Assembly (NCBI RefSeq): GCF_038446665.1
Contig: NZ_CP151802.1
Location: 2,666,001 to 2,730,000, forward strand
Reading direction: 5' to 3'
From: Lysobacter sp. FW306-1B-D06B
GTDB taxonomy: Bacteria; Pseudomonadota; Gammaproteobacteria; Xanthomonadales; Xanthomonadaceae
DNA: 64,000 nucleotides
Positions 43,840 to 53,193 of the stretch are shown here, piece after piece. Position numbers and translations under genes: made by a program. Numbering within the stretch: the stretch's first letter is position 1; the number at the start of each line of letters is the position of its first letter. Below the pieces are notes generated by a model that was not told the DNA's origin, searched no databases, and saw only the letters and a list, made by a program, of their open reading frames with translations.

Positions 43840-44142
43840 ATGACCAAGTCCGAACTCATCGAGATCCTCTCCCAGCGTCAGGCCCATCTGAAGGGCGAGG
43901 ACGTGGATCTGGCGGTGAAGGCGCTCCTGGAAATGATGGGAGGCTCGCTCGCCACCGGAGAGCGGATCGAAATCCGCGGCTTCGGCAGTTTTTCCCTGCA
44001 TTACCGTCCGCCGCGCCTGGGTCGTAACCCGAAGACGGGCGAGTCCGTCGCGCTGCCGGGCAAGCACGTCCCGCACTTCAAGCCCGGCAAGGAACTGCGC
44101 GAGCGCGTCAGCGGCGTGGTGCCGCTGGACGAAGCCGAGTAG
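43840..44142 (+). CDS. ihfB: Integration host factor, beta subunit
   Basis: A 100-residue DNA-bending protein. [40 protein letters not shown] and [13 protein letters not shown] are the HU/IHF beta features, with the Arg-Asn-Pro intercalating tip. It pairs with IHF alpha to bend DNA at promoters and recombination sites. It lies between rpsA and lapA, as in many gammaproteobacteria. Confidence 0.97.
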   Translation: MTKSELIEILSQRQAHLKGEDVDLAVKALLEMMGGSLATGERIEIRGFGSFSLHYRPPRLGRNPKTGESVALPGKHVPHFKPGKELRERVSGVVPLDEAE

Positions 44143-44239
44143 GGCAGGGCATCGCGGCGCCCTGGCGCCGTCCTTCCTCTGGACCTGCGAACAAGGTCCG
44201 TTAAGCTAACGCAGACCAACGCGGTCCCTGGAGGCCGTC

Positions 44240-44503
44240 ATGCGCCTGCTCCGTTTCCTCATCGCGATCGCGTGTCTGGCGGCAGGTGCCATCGTGGGCG
44301 CGTTGAATCGCGCGCCGGTGATGGTCGATCTGGGATTCTCGCGGTTGTCGACCAACCTCGGCGTGTCGCTGCTGGTCGCACTGCTGTTGGGCGTGCTGAT
44401 CGGTGGTCTGGCGATCAGCGCCAGCGTGGTCCTGCCGTTGCGCCGTCGCCTGGCGCGCGCCGAACGTCCGGGTGCGAACATCGCGCCCACTTCCGGAAGT
44501 TGA
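44240..44503 (+). CDS. lapA: LapA-domain inner-membrane protein
   Basis: An 87-residue protein with two membrane helices (LLRFLIAIACLAAGAIVGAL and LGVSLLVALLLGVLIGGLAI) and the LapA/YciS pattern. It acts with LapB in control of LPS synthesis (LpxC turnover). GGAGG lies five bases before the ATG. It is followed three bases later by lapB. Confidence 0.93.
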   Translation: MRLLRFLIAIACLAAGAIVGALNRAPVMVDLGFSRLSTNLGVSLLVALLLGVLIGGLAISASVVLPLRRRLARAERPGANIAPTSGS

Positions 44504-44506
44504 TGC

Positions 44507-45685
44507 ATGGCTTTCATCAGTGAGTGGTTCTGGTTCTTTCTTCTGCTGCCCATCGCGGCGGTCAGTGGCTGGATCATCGGCCGTCGTGGCGGCGAGCGGC
44601 ATAGCGACACACAGGTCAGCCGGCTCTCGACGACCTACTTCCGCGGCCTGAACTACCTGCTCAACGAACAGCCCGACAAAGCGATCGAGCTGTTCCTGCA
44701 CATCGCCGAACTCGACAAGGACACTTTCGAAACCCAGGTCGCGCTCGGCCATCTGTTCCGTCGTCGCGGCGAGGTCGATCGCGCGATCCGTCTGCACCAG
44801 GCGCTGGTGCAGCGTCCGGGCCTGAGCGACCAGCAGCGCGTGCAGGCGTTGCTCGCGCTGGGCGAGGATTACATGCGCTCGGGTCTGCTCGATCGCGCCG
44901 AGACCGTCTTCTCCGATCTGGTCGCGCTGGACATGCGCGCGCCGCTGGCACTGCGTCATCTCATCGGCATCTACCAGTCCGAGCGCGACTGGGACAAGGC
45001 GATCGAGAATGCTCGCCGCTACGAAGAGGCCACGGGCGAGCCCATGGGCAAGCTCATCGCCCAGTTCGAATGCGAGCTGGCCGATCGCCATCGTGTTGCA
45101 GGCGACACCGACGCCGCGCGCGAAGCGGTCAAGCGCGCCTACGAGGCCGATGCCAACTCTGTTCGTGCCGGCATGATCGAGGGGCGTTTGGAAGTGGACG
45201 CAGGCAACGACGCCGGCGCGATCCGCGCATTCGAACGCGTGGCGCGTGTGGATCCGGACTACCTGCCGGAGATCCTGCCGTCGCTGCTGGATTGCTATGC
45301 CCGCGTGGGCGATGCCACCGGCGCGCGCGCGTTCCTGGCCGAAATGACCGAGCACTACCGCGGCATCGCGCCGGTGCTTGCGCTTACGCGCATGGTCGAA
45401 GGCGAAGAGGGTGTGCCGGCGGCACGCGCATACCTGGCGCGCCAGCTGAAGGATCGTCCTTCGGTGCGAGGCGAAGCGGCGCTGATCGACCTGACCCTGG
45501 CCGAAGGTGCCGATCCTGCGGCCACGCTGCACGATCTGAAGCACATCACCGACCAGTTGCTCGTGCGCAATCCGAGCTACCGGTGCAACCGTTGCGGTTT
45601 CGGTGCGCGCAGCCACCACTGGCAGTGCCCGAGCTGCAAGGAGTGGGGCACGATCAAGCCGCTGCTGAACTACGCGGTGGTCTGA
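44507..45685 (+). CDS. lapB: LapB (YciM), LPS-assembly TPR protein
   Basis: A 392-residue protein. An N-terminal membrane helix (WFWFFLLLPIAAVSGWIIG) precedes TPR repeats and a C-terminal rubredoxin-like zinc site with Cys360, Cys363, Cys374 and Cys377 (YRCNRCGFG, WQCPSCKEWG). It recruits FtsH to degrade LpxC and so limits LPS synthesis. It follows lapA directly and precedes a polysaccharide gene group. Confidence 0.95.
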   Translation: MAFISEWFWFFLLLPIAAVSGWIIGRRGGERHSDTQVSRLSTTYFRGLNYLLNEQPDKAIELFLHIAELDKDTFETQVALGHLFRRRGEVDRAIRLHQALVQRPGLSDQQRVQALLALGEDYMRSGLLDRAETVFSDLVALDMRAPLALRHLIGIYQSERDWDKAIENARRYEEATGEPMGKLIAQFECELADRHRVAGDTDAAREAVKRAYEADANSVRAGMIEGRLEVDAGNDAGAIRAFERVARVDPDYLPEILPSLLDCYARVGDATGARAFLAEMTEHYRGIAPVLALTRMVEGEEGVPAARAYLARQLKDRPSVRGEAALIDLTLAEGADPAATLHDLKHITDQLLVRNPSYRCNRCGFGARSHHWQCPSCKEWGTIKPLLNYAVV

Positions 45686-45689
45686 TCGC

Positions 45690-46658
45690 ATGCTCGAATG
45701 GCTGGTGTTGCATTTCTGCATCGCGGTGGCGGGCACGTGGCTCGCGCGCCGTTACGCGATCCGGCAAGCGCTGGTGGACCAGCCCGGTGAGCGGCGCAGC
45801 CACACCGTGGCGACGCCGCGCGGCGGTGGCATCGCGATCGTGATCTCGCTGCTGGTCGCGGCGGCCGCGCTGGGAGTGCGCCATCCGGATCAGGCGCCTT
45901 TGATGCTCGCCTTCGGCATCGGGCTACTGCTCGTGGCGGGCATTGGCTGGGTGGACGATCACCGGCCGTTGTCACCGTGGTTGCGCCTGGGCGTCCATGT
46001 CCTGGCATCGGCGCTTTTCGCGCGGGTCATCGGCGATGCGTACGACTCGGTGCTGGTGGGCATTGCCGCATTCGCCGGAACGCTGGTGCTGACCAACGTC
46101 TGGAACTTCATGGACGGTATCAACGGCCTGGCCGCGAGCCAGGCGCTGATCGCGGCCCTGGGACTGGCCGCGCTGGCCGGCGGGGCCTGGAGCCTGTTGG
46201 CGCTGGCCCTGGCGGCAGGCTGCGCGGGCTTCCTTCCCTTCAATTTCCCGCGCGCGCGCATCTTCATGGGCGACGTAGGCAGCGGTGCGATCGGCTTTGC
46301 CCTGGGCGCCTTGTGCGCCGTGGCGGGCGCGCGCCTTGGCGACAAGGCGACACTGGTCCTGCTCCCGGTCTCGGTGTTCCTGGTCGACGCCGGCCTGACC
46401 CTCCTGCGTCGCCTCCTGCGAGGCGAGCGTTGGTGGACCCCTCATACACAGCATGCCTATCAGGCCTGGGCTCGAGGCACCGGTCACGGTCGCGTAACCC
46501 TTGCCTATGCAGCCATTTTGCTATTGGTCATACTTCTGGGCTGGGGGGTTGCACCGCGTGATGCGTTCTTCATCGCCGGTACCACAGCTGCGTGGTATAT
46601 GTGCTGCGCTTTTTTTTGGCTTGCCCTGCAGAAGAAATTCTCGGGCGCAGCTTCCTGA
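45690..46658 (+). CDS. Undecaprenyl-phosphate sugar-1-phosphate transferase (WecA/WbpL/MraY family)
   Basis: A 322-residue multi-pass enzyme that starts an O-antigen or related glycan by moving a HexNAc-1-P to undecaprenyl phosphate. WVDDHRPLSPWLRLGVHVLA, NVWNFMDGINGLAASQALIA, FPRARIFMGDVGSGAIGFAL and TPHTQHAYQAWARGTGHGRV are motifs of the WecA/WbpL group. About ten membrane helices are likely. It starts four bases after lapB. An eight-T tract lies near its 3' end (46610-46617), 39 bp before the stop codon. It is followed 40 bp later by a dehydratase gene. Confidence 0.92.
   Translation: MLEWLVLHFCIAVAGTWLARRYAIRQALVDQPGERRSHTVATPRGGGIAIVISLLVAAAALGVRHPDQAPLMLAFGIGLLLVAGIGWVDDHRPLSPWLRLGVHVLASALFARVIGDAYDSVLVGIAAFAGTLVLTNVWNFMDGINGLAASQALIAALGLAALAGGAWSLLALALAAGCAGFLPFNFPRARIFMGDVGSGAIGFALGALCAVAGARLGDKATLVLLPVSVFLVDAGLTLLRRLLRGERWWTPHTQHAYQAWARGTGHGRVTLAYAAILLLVILLGWGVAPRDAFFIAGTTAAWYMCCAFFWLALQKKFSGAAS
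46610..46617 (+). other. Eight-T homopolymer near the end of the WecA/WbpL-like gene
   Basis: Eight consecutive T bases, rare in such GC-rich DNA. One added T would shift the reading frame so that it ends at a TGA (46700-46702) overlapping the downstream ATG (46699). The normal frame stops at 46656-46658. Confidence 0.5.
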
Positions 46659-46698
46659 TTGAATATTGGCAGTTCGAAAGACGAAGAAGGGGCGAAGG

Positions 46699-48609
46699 AT
46701 GAGCTCATGGCGTGATCGGTTGAAAGGCGGCCTGCCGCGCGTTGCGGTGGTTGCGCACGATCTCGCGATGGTCTGGGTTGTTTGGCAGGCCCTGCATCGT
46801 CTGCGTTGGGGCATCGAGGCCAATGCGCCTACGATCCCGCTGTGGTCGGCCGAGATCGCCCTGGTCCTCGCGGCCCAGGGCCTGGTGTTCTGGCAGGTCG
46901 GCCTGTATCGAGGGCTTTGGCGCTTCGCCGGCGTTCCCGACCTTTGGAACATCCTGAAGGCATCGGTCCTGGGCTTGTTCGCCATCGTCCTGGGCCTGTT
47001 CCTCTACAACCGTCTGGGAACCGTCCCGCGCACCGTCCTGGTGCTGTATCCGCTCGTGCTGATGGGCATGCTCGGCGCGCCGCGACTGCTGTACCGCGCA
47101 TGGAAGGACAGCCGCGTCGAATCGGCCACCAAGGCATCGGTGCGCATCCTCATTCTCGGCGCCGGGCATGCGGGTGAGGCGCTGGTGCGCGACCTGCGCC
47201 GTTCGGGTACCTATCAGCCGGTGGGTTTCCTCGACGACGCCGTGCGTCTGCGCGGGAGCAAGGTGCAAGGTGTGCCCGTGCTGGGCCGCGTGCAGGACGT
47301 TGCCGAGATCGCCCGCGAAACCGCGGCGAAGCTGCTGGTGATCGCCATGCCGTCCGCCGATGCCAATGCGCTGCAGCGCGTCGTGGTCGCCTGCGAACGC
47401 ACCGGCCTGCCGTTCCGCATGGTGCCCAAGCTCCAGGATGTGCTCGAAGGCCGTTCGCTGCCGGGCGAGCTCAAGGAAGTCGCGATCGAAGACCTGCTCG
47501 GCCGCAAGCCCGTGCTTCCGGACTGGAAGGCGATTCGCGGCTGGCTCGGTGCGCGCTCGGTGCTGGTCACCGGTGCCGGTGGTTCGATCGGCTCGGAGCT
47601 GTGCCGTCAGTGCGCTCGTCACGGCGCGCGTCGCATCGCCCTGATCGAGATCGACGAACTTGCGCTGACCACGACCGAGGCCGCGCTCAAGCGCGACTTC
47701 CCGGACCTGGAGTACATCTCCGTCCTCGGTGACTGCGGCGATCCGGCCGTGATCGCGCACGCGCTCAAGCTCGCCGAGCCCGATGCCGTATTCCATGCAG
47801 CCGCGTACAAGCAGGTGCCGTTGCTCGAATTGCAGTTGCGAGAGGCGGTGCGCAACAACGTGTTGGCCACGGAGACCGTCGCCCGCGCTTGCCGTAACTC
47901 GGACGTGGGCACCTTCGTCCTCATCTCCACCGACAAGGCGGTCGATCCGGTCAACGTGCTGGGTGCGACCAAGCGGCTTGCCGAGATGGCCTGCCAGTCG
48001 CTGGCCGGCCAGCGCGCCACGCGCTTTGTGACCGTGCGGTTCGGCAACGTGCTCGATTCGGCCGGCAGCGTCGTGCCGCTGTTCCGCGAACAGATCCGCG
48101 CCGGTGGCCCGGTCACCGTGACCGATCCGGAGGTCACGCGATTCTTCATGACCATCCCCGAAGCCTGCCAGCTGATCCTGCAGGCCTCGGCGATCGGCAC
48201 GCATGAAGCCATCTACACCCTCGACATGGGCGAGCCCGTGCCGATCCGCCTGCTCGCAGAGCAGATGATCCGCTTGGCTGGCAAGCATCCTGGGCGCGAC
48301 ATTGCCGTGGTTTACACCGGTCTGCGGCCCGGTGAAAAATTGCACGAGACGCTTTTCCACGCGGATGAGCGCTACCGTCAAACGGCACATCCCAAGATCC
48401 TGCAGGCCGAGCCGCGAGATGTTTCGGCCGCGCATATCGACAACGCGATCGGGCAGCTGCGCGACGCGAGTGTCCGTTACGACCTGGACCTGCTCGGCCA
48501 CCTTCTGCGGATGGCCGTGCCGGAGTTCCAGCCGGTGGGTGCACATCCTGATTACCAGGAATCGGCCACCGTGGTGGCGTTTCCCGCACGTAACGCCAGG
48601 AAGGTTTGA
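46699..48609 (+). CDS. WbpM/CapD/FlaA1-family nucleotide-sugar 4,6-dehydratase (membrane form)
   Basis: A 636-residue protein of long WbpM type. Four hydrophobic segments in the first 130 residues are followed by a CoA-like Rossmann domain (VRILILGAGHAGEALVRDLR) and an extended SDR domain (SVLVTGAGGSIGSELCRQCA, FHAAAYKQVPLLELQLREA, LISTDKAVDPVNVLGATKR, RFGNVLDSAGSVVPLFREQI). These enzymes convert UDP-GlcNAc to the 4-keto-6-deoxy sugar for surface glycans. At the Tyr/Met position of the catalytic pair there is Leu421, with Lys425 kept. AAGG lies before the ATG at 46699. galU overlaps by one base. Confidence 0.93.
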   Translation: MSSWRDRLKGGLPRVAVVAHDLAMVWVVWQALHRLRWGIEANAPTIPLWSAEIALVLAAQGLVFWQVGLYRGLWRFAGVPDLWNILKASVLGLFAIVLGLFLYNRLGTVPRTVLVLYPLVLMGMLGAPRLLYRAWKDSRVESATKASVRILILGAGHAGEALVRDLRRSGTYQPVGFLDDAVRLRGSKVQGVPVLGRVQDVAEIARETAAKLLVIAMPSADANALQRVVVACERTGLPFRMVPKLQDVLEGRSLPGELKEVAIEDLLGRKPVLPDWKAIRGWLGARSVLVTGAGGSIGSELCRQCARHGARRIALIEIDELALTTTEAALKRDFPDLEYISVLGDCGDPAVIAHALKLAEPDAVFHAAAYKQVPLLELQLREAVRNNVLATETVARACRNSDVGTFVLISTDKAVDPVNVLGATKRLAEMACQSLAGQRATRFVTVRFGNVLDSAGSVVPLFREQIRAGGPVTVTDPEVTRFFMTIPEACQLILQASAIGTHEAIYTLDMGEPVPIRLLAEQMIRLAGKHPGRDIAVVYTGLRPGEKLHETLFHADERYRQTAHPKILQAEPRDVSAAHIDNAIGQLRDASVRYDLDLLGHLLRMAVPEFQPVGAHPDYQESATVVAFPARNARKV

Positions 48610-49508
48610 TGTCCGCACGCATTCGCAAGGCTGTTTTCCCGGTCGCCGGTCTGGGGACCCGCTTTCTCCCGGCCACCAAGACGGTTCCGAAGGAAATGCT
48701 GCCGATCATCGATCGGCCGCTGATCCAGTACGCGGTCGATGAGGCCATCGAGGCCGGTTGCGACACGCTGATCTTCGTGACCAACCGCTACAAGCACGCC
48801 GTCGCGGACTACTTCGACAAGGCCTACGAGCTTGAGCAGAAGCTTGAGCGCAGCGGCAAGACCGAACAGCTGGAACTGGTGCGCAACGTGCTCCCCGAAG
48901 GCGTGCGCGCAGTGTTCGTTACCCAGGCCGAAGCGCTGGGCCTGGGCCATGCCGTGTTGTGCGCGAAGCCGGTCGTGGGCGATGAGCCCTTCGCCGTGTT
49001 GCTGCCGGACGATCTCATCTGGAATCGCGGCCCGGGTGCACTCAAGCAGATGGCGGACGCGGCCGAAGCCACGGGCGCGAGCATGATCGCCGTGCAGGAT
49101 GTTCCGCATGAGCAGACCGCGAGCTACGGCATCGTGGCTACCGACCCGTTCCAGTCGCGCCAGGGTCGCATCCGCGGCATCGTCGAGAAGCCCAAGCCCG
49201 AAGTGGCACCGAGCAACCTCGCCGTTGTAGGCCGCTACGTGCTCAATCCGCGCATTTTCTCGCTGCTGGAGTCCACGCAGCCCGGTGCCGGCGGCGAGAT
49301 CCAGCTGACCGACGCCATCGCGGCGCTGCTGCAGGAAGAGGCGGTCAACGCGTACCGCTTCCAGGGCACGCGCTTCGACTGCGGCACGCACATTGGCCTC
49401 ATCGAAGCCACGATCCGCTATGCGCTCGACCACGAGAAGCTGAGCGATTCGGCGCGTCAGCTGATGCAGAACGCGCTGTCCGAACTGGGCGTCGAAGAGC
49501 TGGGCTGA
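48609..49508 (+). CDS. galU: UTP--glucose-1-phosphate uridylyltransferase
   Basis: A 299-residue enzyme that makes UDP-glucose for glycans and osmolytes. AVFPVAGLGTRFLPATKTVP and KEMLPIIDRPLIQYAVDEAI are the nucleotidyl motif. IEAGCDTLIFVTNRYKHAV, EALGLGHAVLCAKPVVGDEP, FAVLLPDDLIW and IVEKPKPEVAPSNLAVVGRY are diagnostic of GalU. It overlaps the preceding stop codon (TGATG arrangement), so translation is coupled. Confidence 0.97.
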   Translation: MSARIRKAVFPVAGLGTRFLPATKTVPKEMLPIIDRPLIQYAVDEAIEAGCDTLIFVTNRYKHAVADYFDKAYELEQKLERSGKTEQLELVRNVLPEGVRAVFVTQAEALGLGHAVLCAKPVVGDEPFAVLLPDDLIWNRGPGALKQMADAAEATGASMIAVQDVPHEQTASYGIVATDPFQSRQGRIRGIVEKPKPEVAPSNLAVVGRYVLNPRIFSLLESTQPGAGGEIQLTDAIAALLQEEAVNAYRFQGTRFDCGTHIGLIEATIRYALDHEKLSDSARQLMQNALSELGVEELG

Positions 49509-49587
49509 GCCCGCGCAGGAAGGCCCGTCGCGTCGCTAGACTGTGTGGATGCAAGCGGCCGCGTATCCGCCGGCCGCGAAGGTGTCC

Positions 49588-50895
49588 ATGGCGATGACCG
49601 GCCTGAGTTCCAACTACTACACCGCGACCGTCCCCGAGCGTGAGCTCGGGTTCGGCCAGCTGCGTGGCGCGAGTTCCGCGAGCGTGTGCGTGGTCGGAGG
49701 CGGGTTCGCCGGCCTCAACACCGCGCTGGGCCTGGTCGAACGCGGGGTGCGCGATGTCGTCCTGCTGGAGTCGCACCGGGTGGGCTTTGGCGCGTCGGGG
49801 CGCAACGGCGGTTTCGTGTTCGGCGGGTTCTCGCGCGGCGAGGACAGCCTGATGCGTGAGCTGGGGCCCGATCGCGCGCGCCGCCTCTATACCGGTACCA
49901 CGCAGGCGGTCGAACTGATCCGCGCCCGCACCGATCGTTACGCCATCGATTGCGACCGCGTCGACGCGGGCGTGCTGTGGGCCAACTGGTTCCGTGATCC
50001 TCGCGTGCTGCGTGAGCGACAGGCGCTGCTGCAGCGGAACTACGACGTGCATTGGGAATGGGTTGCGACTGAAAACCTGCGCGCACGGGTGCGGACGCAG
50101 CGCTACCACGATGGCCTCTTCGAGCCCCAGGCCTTCCATTTCCACCCACTGAAGTACGCACGTGGGATTGCCCGTGCGGCGATGGCGCAGGGTGTCGCGA
50201 TCCACGAACAGTCGCCCGCCATCGCGCTGGAACGCAATGGTCGGGGATGGCGCGTGCGCACCCCTGATGGTGCGGTGGAGGCGGACCAGGTCGTGCTCGC
50301 CTGTGGCGGCTATCTGGCCGGATTGCGTGAGGAAGTGGATGCCGGCGTGCTGCCGATCGCGACCTATGTGATGGTGACGCAGCCTCTGGACGCGCGTCTG
50401 GACGAGATCATGACCACGCGCGCGGCCGTTTATGACACGCGCTTCGCTTTCGATTACTACCGCCCGTTGCCCGATACGCGGCTGCTGTGGGGCGGGCGCA
50501 TTTCGGTGCGCGACCGTTCCCCAGCGGAAGTGGAGAAGCTGCTCTACGCCGACATGCTCAAGGTGTTCCCGCAACTGGATGGCGTGCGCATCGATCACGC
50601 CTGGTCCGGGCTGATGAGCTATGCGCGGCACCAGATGCCGCAACTGGGCGCGATCGATGATGGGCTGTGGTTGGCGCAGGCATTCGGTGGGCACGGAGTC
50701 GCACCGACGACGTTCGCGGGCGAACTGCTGGCCAGCGCAATCGCGCAGGGCGACGAACGCTGGCGCGAACTGAGCCACTATGGGCTGGTATCGGCGATGA
50801 AGCCCGTCGGCTTCATCGGCGCGCAACTGAGCTACTGGTGGGCCGAACTCCAGGACGAATGGAAAGACCGCGTGGAGCGGGCGAGGGCAGGATGA
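49588..50895 (+). CDS. FAD-dependent amine oxidoreductase (DadA/PuuB-like)
   Basis: A 435-residue flavoenzyme. [20 protein letters not shown] is the FAD-binding start. [17 protein letters not shown], an [15 protein letters not shown] segment and [20 protein letters not shown] followed by [19 protein letters not shown] fit the DAO family near gamma-glutamylputrescine oxidase. It may oxidise polyamine derivatives or an amino acid. The start at 49588 ([15 protein letters not shown]) has GAAGG upstream; GTG at 49543 and ATG at 49549 are alternatives. It overlaps the csaA-like gene. Confidence 0.88.
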   Translation: MAMTGLSSNYYTATVPERELGFGQLRGASSASVCVVGGGFAGLNTALGLVERGVRDVVLLESHRVGFGASGRNGGFVFGGFSRGEDSLMRELGPDRARRLYTGTTQAVELIRARTDRYAIDCDRVDAGVLWANWFRDPRVLRERQALLQRNYDVHWEWVATENLRARVRTQRYHDGLFEPQAFHFHPLKYARGIARAAMAQGVAIHEQSPAIALERNGRGWRVRTPDGAVEADQVVLACGGYLAGLREEVDAGVLPIATYVMVTQPLDARLDEIMTTRAAVYDTRFAFDYYRPLPDTRLLWGGRISVRDRSPAEVEKLLYADMLKVFPQLDGVRIDHAWSGLMSYARHQMPQLGAIDDGLWLAQAFGGHGVAPTTFAGELLASAIAQGDERWRELSHYGLVSAMKPVGFIGAQLSYWWAELQDEWKDRVERARAG

Positions 50896-51227
50896 GCGAG
50901 ACGATCAGCTGGGGCGACTTCGAAAAGGTGATGCTCTGCGCCGGCACAGTGCAGCGCGTGGAGGAGTTCCCCGAAGCACGCAAGCCCGCGTGGAAACTGT
51001 GGGTGGACTTCGGCCCGCATGGCGTGCGCAAGACCAGCGCGCAGGTCAGGCATCTTTACTCCGCCGAAGATCTCGTCGGCCGCCAGATCGTCGGCGTCAT
51101 CAATTTTCCGCCCAAGCAGGTGGGACCGTTCATCTCGGAATTCCTGCTGACCGGATTCCCGACGGACGAGGGCGTGGTGATCACCACCATCGAGCGACCC
51201 GTCCCCAACGGAACCCGCATGGCCTGA
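50892..51227 (+). CDS. CsaA/YgjH-like tRNA-binding protein
   Basis: A 111-residue protein with an OB-fold of the EMAP/tRNA-binding type: [60 protein letters not shown] and [14 protein letters not shown]. CsaA binds export precursors in Bacillus, and YgjH in Escherichia binds tRNA. Its ATG overlaps the TGA of the oxidase gene (ATGA), so the two are co-translated. A strong palindromic terminator follows. Confidence 0.9.
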   Translation: MSETISWGDFEKVMLCAGTVQRVEEFPEARKPAWKLWVDFGPHGVRKTSAQVRHLYSAEDLVGRQIVGVINFPPKQVGPFISEFLLTGFPTDEGVVITTIERPVPNGTRMA

Positions 51228-51247
51228 GATCACGCAGACCCGCAAGC

Positions 51248-51275
51248 AAAGAAGGCGGCCGCGGCCGCCTTCTTT
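51248..51275. terminator. Bidirectional palindromic terminator between csaA-like and slyB-like genes
   Basis: The sequence AAAGAAGGCGGCC and GGCCGCCTTCTTT are perfect inverse complements, with T-runs on both sides. Confidence 0.92.
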
Positions 51276-51294
51276 CGTTCCGTCGTCAGTGGAC

Positions 51295-51747
51295 TTACTT
51301 CGCCGGCGTCACGCGGGCGTCTTCGCCGCTGCCCTGGATGAAGACCTTCTGTCCGACGCGCAGGTTGGTCGGCTCCTGTGTCACCGACACGAGCACGCCG
51401 TTGGTGAGTCGCACGATGATGTCGTGACCCGGAATCGGCTGCTGGTTGCGCCGCTGGACCTGGTTGCCGGTGACCGCGCCGCCGATCGTGCCGAGCACCA
51501 TCGCCACATCGCGCCCGGTGCCGCCGCCGATCAGGCTGCCAACGCCCAGGCCGAGTGCGCCGCCGACCACTGCTCCCAGGCCCCGGGTCTTGGTGTTGGA
51601 GATCTGGACGTCGGTGATCTGCTCGATCACGCCGGAGCGGACTTCCACGGCGCCCTGCATGGAGCCGGGTGTGGTCGTGGCGCACGCCGCGAGCAGCGTC
51701 AGCAACATGGCGATCAACATGGAACCTGCGGGATTGCGCTTAAACAT
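51295..51747 (-). CDS. SlyB/Pcp-like outer-membrane lipoprotein with glycine zipper
   Basis: A 150-residue protein. A signal with lipobox LLAAC predicts an outer-membrane lipoprotein. The SlyB pattern is seen in VRSGVIEQITDVQISNTKTR, the zipper GLGAVVGGALGLGVGSLIGG, and IIVRLTNGVLVSVTQEPTNL followed by VGQKVFIQG. It may stabilise outer-membrane proteins. AGGAG lies before the ATG at 51747. It is convergent with the csaA-like gene. Confidence 0.92.
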   Translation of the reverse strand: MFKRNPAGSMLIAMLLTLLAACATTTPGSMQGAVEVRSGVIEQITDVQISNTKTRGLGAVVGGALGLGVGSLIGGGTGRDVAMVLGTIGGAVTGNQVQRRNQQPIPGHDIIVRLTNGVLVSVTQEPTNLRVGQKVFIQGSGEDARVTPAK

Positions 51748-51916
51748 GGAGTTCTCCTTGTCGAAGGTCGAGCGGGGGCGAGGGCGTATGACTCCCGGCG
51801 TGGGAAGGGGGGCCCCCGGCGCCTGCCTGCGACACGACTTCAACGAGACGGCGCATCGTGATGCTCGGCTCAGCGGTGCGACAGCGACGTGAAGAGGGCG
51901 AGAAGGCCGCAACGCA

Positions 51917-51942
51917 AACGGGCGGCCTCGCGGCCGCCCGTT
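51917..51942 (-). terminator. Hairpin after the thiolase gene
   Basis: On the minus strand AACGGGCGGCC and GGCCGCCCGTT form an 11-bp stem around a four-base loop, followed by TGCGTT. It probably ends the fatty-acid operon. Confidence 0.6.
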
Positions 51943-51964
51943 CGGGTACTGCATGCGTGCGGCG

Positions 51965-53173
51965 TCAGAACGCTTCGAAAATACCCGCCGCGCCCATGCC
52001 GGTGCCGATGCACATCGTCACCATGCCGTACTTCTGCTGGCGGCGACGCATGCCGTGCACGATGGTCGCGGTGCGGATCGCACCGGTCGCGCCCAGCGGG
52101 TGGCCCAGTGCGATCGCGCCGCCCAGCGGATTGACCTTGGACGGATCCAGGCCGCTGTCGCGGATGACCGCCAGCGCCTGCGCGGCGAAGGCTTCGTTGA
52201 GCTCGATCCAGTCCAGCTGATCCTTCGTCAGACCCGCCTGCTTGAGCGCCTTCGGGATCGCCGCGATCGGGCCGATGCCCATCACTTCCGGCCGTACGCC
52301 GGCGACGGAGAAGCTGACGAAGCGCGCGAGCGGTGTCAGGCCGTAGTCCTTGATCGCCTGTTCCGACGCAAGCAGCACGCCGGCCGCGCCATCGCTCATC
52401 TGCGAGCTGTTGCCCGCGGTGACGCTGCCGCCGAACTGGCCGTTGCGGAACACGGGCTTGAGCTTGGCGAGTCCTTCGATCGACGAATCCGGGCGCGGGC
52501 CTTCGTCGATCTCGACGATCGACTTCTTGACGCGCACGAGGTTGCCGGCCAGGTCGGGAATGCGCGAGATCACTTCATACGGCGTGATTTCGCTCTTGAA
52601 CTCACCGGCCTGGATCGCCGCGATGGCCTTCTGGTGCGAAGCGAGCGCGAACGCGTCCTGCTCCTCGCGCGAGACCTTCCATTCCTCGGCGACCTTCTCG
52701 GCGGTGATGCCCATGCCGTAGGCGATGGCGACATTCTCGTCCTTTGCGAAGACCTGCGGACTGAGCGCGACCTTGTTGCCCATCATCGGCACCATCGACA
52801 TCGACTCGGTGCCGCCGGCGAGCATGAGGTCGGCGTTGCCCAGACGGATCTGGTCGGCCGCCATCGCCACGGCCTGCAGGCCGGACGAGCAGAAACGGTT
52901 GATGGTCTGCGCGGCGATGGTGTTGGGCAGGCCGGCCAGCAGCGCGCCGATGCGCGCCACGTTCATGCCTTGCTCGCCTTCGGGCATGGCGCAGCCGATG
53001 ATCGCGTCGTCGATGCGGCCCAGGTCGATGCCCGGTGCCTGCGCGACCACGGACTTGAGCACGTGGGCGAGCATTTCGTCGGGACGGGTATTGCGGAACA
53101 CGCCGCGCGGCGCCTTGCCGACCGGAGTGCGGGTGGCGGCGACGATGTAGGCGTCTTGGATTTGCTTGGTCAT
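51965..53173 (-). CDS. fadA: Acetyl-CoA acyltransferase (3-ketoacyl-CoA thiolase)
   Basis: A 402-residue thiolase that cleaves 3-ketoacyl-CoA in beta-oxidation. The nucleophile is Cys95 in TINRFCSSGLQAVAMA; His in GGAIALGHPLGATGA and the second Cys in CIGTGMGAAGIFE complete the site. VRRTPVGKAPRGVFRN-type N-terminal segments are present (VAATRTPVGKAPRGVFRN). It follows the bifunctional dehydrogenase gene after 114 bp containing a long inverted repeat. Confidence 0.95.
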   Translation of the reverse strand: MTKQIQDAYIVAATRTPVGKAPRGVFRNTRPDEMLAHVLKSVVAQAPGIDLGRIDDAIIGCAMPEGEQGMNVARIGALLAGLPNTIAAQTINRFCSSGLQAVAMAADQIRLGNADLMLAGGTESMSMVPMMGNKVALSPQVFAKDENVAIAYGMGITAEKVAEEWKVSREEQDAFALASHQKAIAAIQAGEFKSEITPYEVISRIPDLAGNLVRVKKSIVEIDEGPRPDSSIEGLAKLKPVFRNGQFGGSVTAGNSSQMSDGAAGVLLASEQAIKDYGLTPLARFVSFSVAGVRPEVMGIGPIAAIPKALKQAGLTKDQLDWIELNEAFAAQALAVIRDSGLDPSKVNPLGGAIALGHPLGATGAIRTATIVHGMRRRQQKYGMVTMCIGTGMGAAGIFEAF

Positions 53174-53193
53174 TGTCTGATTTCTCCCGTGAC

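Noticed and set aside
42049..44076. Minus-strand open frame of 675 codons opposite rpsA and ihfB
   Set aside because: It is a complementary-strand shadow of highly conserved ribosomal and IHF genes.
46705..48618. Minus-strand open frame of 637 codons opposite the dehydratase gene
   Set aside because: It is opposite an unambiguous WbpM-type gene and shows no domain.
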